This document shows positions 8,099-14,552 of a stretch of 64,000 bases of DNA, in pieces. The stretch comes from CAZAQV01 sp964487255 (GTDB taxonomy: Bacteria; Myxococcota_A; Polyangia; Polyangiales; CAZAQV01). Each line of letters opens with the position of its first letter. The first letter of the stretch is position 1. The stretch covers positions 243,106 to 307,105 of the forward strand of contig CAZAQV010000004.1 in NCBI GenBank assembly GCA_964487255.1, read 5' to 3'. The notes under the pieces were generated by a model. It was not told the DNA's origin. It searched no databases and worked only from the letters and a program-made list of their open reading frames with translations. A program made the position numbers and the translations under genes.

Positions 8099-8752
8099 AT
8101 GACAACGGCCATGCGTGCGAATTTTGAAGAGGAGGCCCTGAGTCACCTCGACGCGCTTTACGGCGCAGCGCTGCGGTTGACGCGCTCACCATCGGATGCC
8201 GAAGACCTCGTGCAAGACACTTTTGTCAAGGCGTACCGATTTTACGACAGTTTCGAGTCGGGCACGAACCTTAAGGCGTGGTTGTTTCGCATTCAGACGA
8301 ACACGTTTATCAACCGTTACCGCCGTAAGACGCGCGAGCGAGCTGCTTTGGGCGGAAAATCGGCGGGTATGGTAGGAGACGGCGTGATGAGCCGAGAGAC
8401 GATGAGGGCGTTGCGCGACCCATCTCGACTGGCCGATCGACCGCTAATCTCCGCGGAAATCGAGCGTGCGCTCGATGAGCTTCCCGAGGATTATCGTATG
8501 GTCGTGCTTCTCTCGGACGTGGAGGAGTTGGCCTACCGTGAGATTGCCGAGATTCTCGGCTGTCCCATCGGCACTGTGATGTCCAGGCTTCACCGAGCAC
8601 GCAAGATGTTGCGCGCGAGTCTGGTCGATCAAGCTGTTGCTCTCGGAATTGTTGAAGTCAGTTCCGAGACGCCACAAGAAGACGTGTCGGGGAAGGGGAC
8701 CCCGGTTTCCATTGAGGATTATCGAAATCGACGAACGAGGAGCAAATCATGA
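8099..8752 (+). CDS. ECF-type RNA polymerase sigma factor
   Basis: A 217-residue sigma-70 family protein with regions 2 and 4 only. Region 2 includes SDAEDLVQDTFVKAYRFYDSF and NLKAWLFRIQTNTFINRYRR. Region 4 is ALDELPEDYRMVVLLSDVE followed by the helix-turn-helix LAYREIAEILGCPIGTVMSRL and HRARKML. A linker of about 35 residues (KSAGMVGDGVMSRETMRAL) between the two regions is longer than in typical RpoE. The stop overlaps the anti-sigma start by 4 bp (ATGA), consistent with stoichiometric co-expression. ATG 8111 is a possible alternative start. Confidence 0.9.
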   Translation: MTTAMRANFEEEALSHLDALYGAALRLTRSPSDAEDLVQDTFVKAYRFYDSFESGTNLKAWLFRIQTNTFINRYRRKTRERAALGGKSAGMVGDGVMSRETMRALRDPSRLADRPLISAEIERALDELPEDYRMVVLLSDVEELAYREIAEILGCPIGTVMSRLHRARKMLRASLVDQAVALGIVEVSSETPQEDVSGKGTPVSIEDYRNRRTRSKS

Positions 8753-9588
8753 AGTGTGAATTCGTGAAAGAGCATCTTGATGCATTCGTAGACGGCGAAC
8801 TCGAGGCTGCGACGCAAGTAGAGTTCGATCGCCACCTCTCAGACTGTCCACCGTGCAAGGATCTCGGGGACTTTGCTTTTGAGGCGAAACGGCAGGTGCG
8901 GATGGTGTGTCGTGAGACACAAGCGCCTTCGCACGTGCGAAGTTCAATTTTGGCGGCTTTGAATGCCGAGGACAATTTGCTTGCGGAGCAAGATACAGAG
9001 CACGGCAAGTTGATTCGCTTTGTGCGTATGCCGAAGCGGTTCGCGATCCCAGCGGCTGCGGCGGCGGCGTTGGCGCTTGCGTATGCGGGGACGACGCAGC
9101 TGGAGCAAGGGCTCGGTGGGCGACCCGGTACAGGCGGTGGAAGCAGCCACGCGGGTGTTTTGTTGCCTGCACTTGAGGACGTCGTGCGGCTCCACCACGA
9201 GAAGCTCCCGTCGGATGTGCGTGAGCCGGACAGCAAGCCAGACCGCATTGCAACCTACTTTCATGACAAGGTTGGTTTCCCGGTGCGGTCCGTGCTCGAC
9301 TCCCCCGATGCGCAGCTTGTGGGGGCGCGCCTTTCAAACGTTCGCGAGCGACGCGCGGCAGCCCTGTACTACAAGGTTCACAACAACCGGGTGACCGTGG
9401 TGGTCTTTGAGAGCTCGGAAGACCTGCCCCTCAAACGAGTCTCGCTGGGCGGGCGCAGTGTCTACTACCAACGCGTTCGTGGCTATGACGTTCCAGTTGT
9501 GCACCAAAACGGCCTCAGCTACGCATTTTTGGGCGATATGGACCGCAACTCGCTCTTTCAGCTGGCCGTTGCGGCCAAGGTTCGCTGA
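8749..9588 (+). CDS. Membrane-bound anti-sigma factor with zinc-finger domain
   Basis: A 279-residue protein. The N-terminal zf-HC2 anti-sigma domain has His29, Cys33 and Cys36 (RHLSDCPPC) preceded by VKEHLDAFVDGEL. Together with the upstream ECF sigma factor this is the classic ZAS pair, holding the sigma factor at the membrane. A hydrophobic helix FAIPAAAAAALALAYAG follows at about residues 98-115. The rest would be periplasmic and contains a region of about 110 residues resembling the sensory part of myxobacterial anti-sigma factors (YYKVHNNRVTVVVFESSED, VVHQNGLSYAFLGDM). It probably senses an envelope or oxidative signal. Confidence 0.85.
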   Translation: MKCEFVKEHLDAFVDGELEAATQVEFDRHLSDCPPCKDLGDFAFEAKRQVRMVCRETQAPSHVRSSILAALNAEDNLLAEQDTEHGKLIRFVRMPKRFAIPAAAAAALALAYAGTTQLEQGLGGRPGTGGGSSHAGVLLPALEDVVRLHHEKLPSDVREPDSKPDRIATYFHDKVGFPVRSVLDSPDAQLVGARLSNVRERRAAALYYKVHNNRVTVVVFESSEDLPLKRVSLGGRSVYYQRVRGYDVPVVHQNGLSYAFLGDMDRNSLFQLAVAAKVR

Positions 9589-9659
9589 GTTTACGCACTG
9601 GTGCGTCGAGGGCGATTTGACCTTTGACGACGCCAACTTGACAGGCTTATCATTCGAAG

Positions 9660-11909
9660 GTGTCCGACCCCAAAATCGATGACGAAATCGACGCCTTCAC
9701 GGACAGTGCGTTCGACAGCATCTTCCTCGATGAGTCCACCAAAGAAGGACCCGTTCCGACCGAAGAGGTTGAAGCGCTCGATGAGGTCGAGGAGATCGAA
9801 GAGTTTGTCGAACTCGACGACGACATTGACTTTGACGACGACGAAGCCCCTACCAACGTCGGGGAGGTAGACGAGCGTACTGCGGACCTTGCTTTTGGGG
9901 CCAAGTCTGCATCTGTGGCCAACCATCCACCTGAAGCATCTTCTTTGCTTTCCGACGCAACAGAAATTCCGTCGCTCGCAGACGACCCCTTGTTTGCTGA
10001 AGACGACGTTCCCGGGACATCTGATGTCGGGTCTGAAAGCGCGCAGAATGAGGAGGTAAGGGACTTGATCTCTTCGTTCTCCCCAGACGCACCACCGTCC
10101 GGCCCGCCGGTTTCGGATGCCGCATCATCTCCGCTTTCAGGTTTGTTCGAGTCTGACTCGCCTGAATCGGAGGCCGACGAGGGCGTGCCCACGAGCACGA
10201 TGAAGGCACTGTCACCGGCGTCGGTGCCTACCGCCACGCGCGCTTCGGGGCCTGCTGCCTCCATTGGCTCAATGACTGAGCCATCGGCAGCGCGTGCGGC
10301 ACCGGTTCCTGCATCACCGTCAATTCCATCAGCGCCCGCTCAACCCGCAACGCCTGAGCCCATCGTTGCCCCTGTGGTCCCGTCCGCGCCAGCAATCGAT
10401 CCCGCAGAGCTCGCGCGAGCAAACGAGCAACGGGATGCCGCGCTGGCCGACCTTGAGGCGGCGCGTGCCGAGCTCAAGGCTGCGCAGAAGGAAATCGGCG
10501 ACCTTCACGAAAAGCTCAAAGCGAAGCCGGCAGCCCAGACCGGGGGCGTTTCGAGTAAAGAGTTCCTGGAGATCCGAGCACAGCTTAACGGCAAGGACAA
10601 AGAAATCCTCGATCTTCGGGACCAGCTTCACGGCAAAGACAAAGAACTCTATGCCTTGCGTGATCAGAATCTCAACTTGGAGCGTGGCAAGACCGAGGAG
10701 CTCGAGCAGGTTAGGGCGTCACATGCGGCGGCCTTGGCGGCCTCGCAACAAGAGCACGAAGGCGCCATAAAGCAAGCATCTGCGCGATTCGAAGCCGATA
10801 AGGCAGAGGCGCTCGAAGGGCTTGAGCGCAAGTTGTCACGCGGCTTTGAAGAGGAGCTCAAGCAAAAGCTTGAAGAGCAGAAGGCGCGCCTGCGTAGCGA
10901 GAGTGCCAGCACCGAAGAGGAGCTGCGCAAGTCTCACAACTCTGAACTCGCGCTGGTTGGGCGTAAGTTGGCCGAAGCGGAGAGCGCAGCCGAGACGGCG
11001 CGTTCTCAGCTCGAAAAGAACGAGGCGAGGCTACGAGAGTACGAAGAGAGCATGCAGGCTCGAGAAGTTACGCTAAGTTCGGAGCGGGACCGTGCCGACG
11101 CCCTCCAGGCCAAAGTTGCGGCGCTTCAAGCGGAACGTGAGGAGACCTCGGGACGCCTCGCCGAGGCAATGACGCGGCTTCAGACGACTGAAGAAATGTT
11201 GGCCGCGCTGACACACGAGCGCGATGAACTAGCGGCGAGCGTGGAAAGTCGCGCCGCGGAACTTTCAACGGTTTCGGAGCAGCTCAAAGCCGCAGGCGAG
11301 CGAGAGCAAGCTGCTCTCGCTGACCGTGACAACAAGATTGGGCGCGTGATGGAGCTCGAAGGAGAGCTTGGCAAGCTGCGCGAAACGCGACAACAGCTGG
11401 AGGCCGAGCTTGAGTCGACACGTGAAAAGGCTGCCTCCGTTGGTGCTGAGCGAGACCAGCTGCAGGCCGCGCATGAAGCGGAGAAGCAAGCGCACGAAGC
11501 CGAGCGCCAAGCTCACGCAAACACAAGTGGCCAACTGTCCGAAGCGAATGAGCAGGTCGAAGAGTTGCGGGCTCGTGTGGGCCAACTCGACGAAACGCGT
11601 CGCGAGCTTGACGAGAAGACGAATCGTCAGCAGAGCGCGCTCGAGACGCTACGCCAAGAATTCGACGATACCCAAACATTACTTCAGGCGCGACAGAGCG
11701 AGATCAAGAGCTTGCAAGAGCGCCTCGTGCAGTTGGAGAGCGCCTCGGAAACCGCGGACAAGCGCGTGCGCGACCTCGAAGGAGAGGTCTCCGCCGAGCG
11801 TTCACGCGTGGCTGCCTTGCAAGAGTGGAGCAAAGAGGAGCAAGCGAAGAGTCAACGTGTTCGCCGCGCTCTTGCGATCGCCGCACAGTTGCTCGGCGAC
11901 GAAGAATAG
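9660..11909 (+). CDS. Large acidic/disordered plus coiled-coil protein, unknown function
   Basis: 749 residues from a GTG start that sits directly after AAGG; the start is uncertain. Three parts are visible. Residues 1 to about 70 are very acidic (EEVEALDEVEEIEEFVELDD). About 70-255 are Ser/Pro/Ala-rich and probably disordered. About 255-735 are a nearly uninterrupted heptad-type coiled coil rich in E, A, L, K, R and Q, with a short repeat (RAQLNGKDKEILDLRDQ / LHGKDKELYALRDQ). No enzymatic motif, signal peptide or transmembrane segment. Long coiled coils of this shape occur in bacterial cytoskeletal and polar scaffold proteins, but no specific family can be named. Confidence 0.75.
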   Translation: MSDPKIDDEIDAFTDSAFDSIFLDESTKEGPVPTEEVEALDEVEEIEEFVELDDDIDFDDDEAPTNVGEVDERTADLAFGAKSASVANHPPEASSLLSDATEIPSLADDPLFAEDDVPGTSDVGSESAQNEEVRDLISSFSPDAPPSGPPVSDAASSPLSGLFESDSPESEADEGVPTSTMKALSPASVPTATRASGPAASIGSMTEPSAARAAPVPASPSIPSAPAQPATPEPIVAPVVPSAPAIDPAELARANEQRDAALADLEAARAELKAAQKEIGDLHEKLKAKPAAQTGGVSSKEFLEIRAQLNGKDKEILDLRDQLHGKDKELYALRDQNLNLERGKTEELEQVRASHAAALAASQQEHEGAIKQASARFEADKAEALEGLERKLSRGFEEELKQKLEEQKARLRSESASTEEELRKSHNSELALVGRKLAEAESAAETARSQLEKNEARLREYEESMQAREVTLSSERDRADALQAKVAALQAEREETSGRLAEAMTRLQTTEEMLAALTHERDELAASVESRAAELSTVSEQLKAAGEREQAALADRDNKIGRVMELEGELGKLRETRQQLEAELESTREKAASVGAERDQLQAAHEAEKQAHEAERQAHANTSGQLSEANEQVEELRARVGQLDETRRELDEKTNRQQSALETLRQEFDDTQTLLQARQSEIKSLQERLVQLESASETADKRVRDLEGEVSAERSRVAALQEWSKEEQAKSQRVRRALAIAAQLLGDEE

Positions 11910-11927
11910 ACGCTTTCGTCAGTCGAC

Positions 11928-12827
11928 ATGCAAGGCCAAAGCGAGAGCGCCGACCGGGAAAGCCCACCTCTCCCTACAATGATCGACGAACAGGGGGGGC
12001 TTCGCGCACGTCGCGTCGGTGCAAGGCGTGCATGGTCACGCGACGCCTACCACTTCTTGAGCACGGTATCTTGGTTCTGGCTGTTGAGCCTGCTGACGGG
12101 GTTGTTCATCGTTACAAACGCGCTCTTTGGACTGCTCTACTGGCTTCGTCCCGGTTGCATCGCAAATATTGAGGGCAGTTTCCTCGACTGTTTTTTCTTC
12201 AGCGTGCAGACGATCCTGACGATTGGCTATGGGGCTTGGTACCCGGTGGACGCGTATGCCAACACGCTCGCGGCGGTCGAGGCGTTTTCGGGTCTGCTCT
12301 TCACCGCCGTGTGCACAGGCATCATGTTCGCGAAGTTCTCTCGCCCGAGCGCGCGTGTGCGCTTCAGTAAGCGGTGGATATGGCGTATGATCGGCGAGCA
12401 GCGCGCATTCGTGATTCGCATGGCCAACGAGCGCTCCACGTCGATTGTCGATGCGCAGATTCGGTTACACCTCGCGCTCGATGAGCCGACTGTAGATGGC
12501 ACATCGTTTCGACGTGTGTACGACTTGAAGCTACGGCGCAATCATACGCCGCTTTTCGCCCTGAGTTTTACCGCGGTCCACTTCGTGGATGAGCACAGCC
12601 CGCTCAAAGGACAGACGCTCGAGGGGCTCGCCGAAAGAAACGCGATGTTCTTGGTCGCAATGACCGGAACCGACGAGCGCCTCATGCAGACCGTGTACGC
12701 GCGTCACGCATACTGGGTCAACGATGTGATCGAAAACGTCCGCTTTGCCGACGTGATTCACCCGGACGAGTATGGTCGGCCCGTGGTCGACCATCGACGC
12801 TTCGATGAGTTCATCAAGCTGAGCTAG
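11928..12827 (+). CDS. KirBac-type inward-rectifier potassium channel
   Basis: A 299-residue channel. The first membrane helix is WFWLLSLLTGLFIVTNALFG. The pore helix ends in the selectivity filter TIGYG (residues 98-102). The second membrane helix is LLFTAVCTGIMFAKFSRP. The C-terminal half is the cytoplasmic immunoglobulin-like Kir domain (RPSARVRFSKRWIW, then LALDEPTVDGTSFRRVYDLKL and DERLMQTVYARHAYWVNDVI). KirBac proteins form tetrameric K+ channels in the inner membrane. The gene follows the coiled-coil gene with only 18 bp between them, and its TAG stop overlaps the LexA stop from the other strand. Confidence 0.9.
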   Translation: MQGQSESADRESPPLPTMIDEQGGLRARRVGARRAWSRDAYHFLSTVSWFWLLSLLTGLFIVTNALFGLLYWLRPGCIANIEGSFLDCFFFSVQTILTIGYGAWYPVDAYANTLAAVEAFSGLLFTAVCTGIMFAKFSRPSARVRFSKRWIWRMIGEQRAFVIRMANERSTSIVDAQIRLHLALDEPTVDGTSFRRVYDLKLRRNHTPLFALSFTAVHFVDEHSPLKGQTLEGLAERNAMFLVAMTGTDERLMQTVYARHAYWVNDVIENVRFADVIHPDEYGRPVVDHRRFDEFIKLS

Positions 12828-13516
12828 ACGCGGCGGAAGACGCCGACGACGCGACCGACGACCTGCGAGTTTTGCCAGTCGTTCTTCGGGATGAGAATGG
12901 GCGCCATTTCGGAGTTGGCGGGCTCGAGACGGATGTGGTCCTTCTCGGGGTAGTAGTACTTACACGTGGCTTCCTCGCCGACGAGGGCAACGATGATCTC
13001 GCCGCGGCGAACGTCGTTTGCTTGCCGCACGAAGACATAGTCGCGGTCGTTGATACCGGCTTCGATCATCGAGTCGCCGCGAACCTTGAGGCCGAACAGC
13101 TCGCCGCTGCCGGGGAACGTGGAGGGAGGCAACGGGAAGTCTTCTTCCGGGTGCTCGATGGCCTCCGTGAGCGCGCCGGCTGCCACTTGGCCGATGACCG
13201 GGATGGAGTCGTGACGCTCGCCTTCCGCGCTGCGATTGCTGTCAGTACTGCGTGGGCTGTTTGAGCGTCCGTTCGAAAGGCCACGGCTCGTGCTGGCGAG
13301 GCCCCGCTCGGTGGGCCGAAGCGTGCGCGACTTCATATCTTCGCGCGTGAGGTAGCCTTTGCGTTCAAGGGCACGAAGGTGGTCATTGACACCATTGGTG
13401 CTGCGAATGCCCAAGTGATTGCCAATTTCTCGCAGCGTCGGGGGGAAGCCTCGCTCATCGATGGAGTGGCTGATGAAGTCGAGTACGGCCTGTTGTCGCG
13501 CGGTGAGTTTTTGCAT
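12824..13516 (-). CDS. lexA: LexA, SOS-response repressor with self-cleavage domain
   Basis: A 230-residue protein. The N-terminal winged helix (about 1-70) has TARQQAVLDFISHSIDERG and TLREIGNHLGIRSTNGVNDH. The peptidase domain has the cleavage bond Ala113-Gly114 in VAAGALTE and the catalytic dyad Ser149 (GDSMIEAG) and Lys186 (EATCKYYYPE). RecA-triggered autoproteolysis would derepress DNA-repair genes. A linker of about 30 residues rich in Ser/Asn/Arg makes the protein longer than the ~200 residues of E. coli LexA. Ribosome-binding site AAGGA is seven bases before the ATG. Two palindromes lie in the upstream region. Confidence 0.93.
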   Translation of the reverse strand: MQKLTARQQAVLDFISHSIDERGFPPTLREIGNHLGIRSTNGVNDHLRALERKGYLTREDMKSRTLRPTERGLASTSRGLSNGRSNSPRSTDSNRSAEGERHDSIPVIGQVAAGALTEAIEHPEEDFPLPPSTFPGSGELFGLKVRGDSMIEAGINDRDYVFVRQANDVRRGEIIVALVGEEATCKYYYPEKDHIRLEPANSEMAPILIPKNDWQNSQVVGRVVGVFRRV

Positions 13517-13576
13517 CCGTGGTCCTTGTGGTGTTGCCCGGAGGGACGGGCGGGGTGAGCCTACTGTACATTTGTG

Positions 13577-13613
13577 ACCTGCGCAAAATTGCAGGTGACA
13601 GGTGTATAACCTG
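13577..13613. promoter_or_regulatory. lexA: Two palindromes upstream of lexA, candidate operators
   Basis: ACCTGC at 13577-13582 pairs with GCAGGT at 13591-13596 (8-bp spacer). CAGGT at 13599-13603 pairs with ACCTG at 13609-13613 (5-bp spacer). Both share the AGGT/ACCT half-site and lie 60-100 bp upstream of lexA and just upstream of the end of the SDR gene. LexA is normally autoregulated, so these are natural candidates for its binding sites, but they match neither the E. coli nor the Bacillus consensus. Function is inferred from position and symmetry only. Confidence 0.35.
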
Positions 13614-13637
13614 CTGGCGACACAAGAGGCAAATTAT

Positions 13638-14552
13638 TCACCGCGAGGACGAGGGCTGGGCGAGCGTATGGCCGATGGCGGTCATGGCGTTGTCGAAACG
13701 CGTAGTCTCGGAAAGATCGCAGATCTTATCCCAGTTTGCGCGGATTAGCCCTGGGTCTTCGGCCTCCTCGTCGCTTAGGCGGATGCCCTTGGCTTCGAGC
13801 ACCTCAGCGCGCGAGACGTAGCCAGCCCCGACGCTGAAGATACTTCCGGTCTCTTGGACCTCGGCGCTCGCGAGCTGGCAGACCACGGCTGAGACAAAAG
13901 CTGGATTCAGCTTGGCGAGCACCTCGGGCGGAAGGATGGTCTCAGTCATGCGACTCTTGGCCACTGGTGCCACGACATTGCAGCGGATGTTGTTTTTCGC
14001 GCCTTCGACAGCGAGCGTTTTCGAGAAACCTACGATGCCCAGCTTGGCCGCGGCGTAGTTGGCTTGTCCGAAGTTGCCGTACAGGCCAGCAGCGCTGGTC
14101 GTGTTGATGATACGGCCGAAGTTTTGCTCTCGCATGACGGGCCAGGCCGCGCGACTGACCTTCATGGTCCCTGTCAAGTGAACGGCGATCACCGCGTCCC
14201 AGTCATCGTCCGTCATTTTTTTGAACGAGACGTCGCGCAAGATGCCGGCGTTGTTGACGACGATGTCGAGCTTGCCGAATGCATCGACCGCGCGAGCGAC
14301 CATTGCTTGTGCATCCGAACTGTCGGTCACCGAGCCGTAATCGGCCACAGCTTTGCCGCCGGCGGCTTGGATCTCTTCGACCACCGTATCGGCCGCACTG
14401 TGGCTTTCGCCTTTGCCGTCGAGTGAGCCGCCAAGGTCATTGACCACGACCTTGGCACCGCAACGTGAGAGTGCGAGCGCGTGCGATCGGCCGAGGCCGC
14501 CGCCGGCACCTGTGACGATCGCAACCCGATCTCTAAGGTCTAGCGCGCTCAT
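13638..14552 (-). CDS. SDR oxidoreductase, 3-hydroxyacyl-CoA dehydrogenase-like
   Basis: A 304-residue short-chain dehydrogenase. The NAD(P)-binding motif is TGAGGGLGRSHALAL near residue 15. VVVNDLGGSLDGKGES is the insert seen in the peroxisomal multifunctional enzyme type 2 / HSD17B4 subgroup. NNAGIL follows, and the catalytic Ser and YAAAK are in TTSAAGLYGNFGQANYAAAK. The C-terminal extension after SIFSVGAGYVSRAEVLEAKG also fits that subgroup, which oxidises 3-hydroxyacyl-CoA in beta-oxidation. The ATGA start overlaps the stop of the S41 peptidase gene. Confidence 0.85.
   Translation of the reverse strand: MSALDLRDRVAIVTGAGGGLGRSHALALSRCGAKVVVNDLGGSLDGKGESHSAADTVVEEIQAAGGKAVADYGSVTDSSDAQAMVARAVDAFGKLDIVVNNAGILRDVSFKKMTDDDWDAVIAVHLTGTMKVSRAAWPVMREQNFGRIINTTSAAGLYGNFGQANYAAAKLGIVGFSKTLAVEGAKNNIRCNVVAPVAKSRMTETILPPEVLAKLNPAFVSAVVCQLASAEVQETGSIFSVGAGYVSRAEVLEAKGIRLSDEEAEDPGLIRANWDKICDLSETTRFDNAMTAIGHTLAQPSSSR

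Noticed and set aside
9593..9606. Palindrome ACGCACTGGTGCGT after the anti-sigma gene as a terminator
   Set aside because: Six-base arms with a 2-base loop and no T tract; too weak to call.
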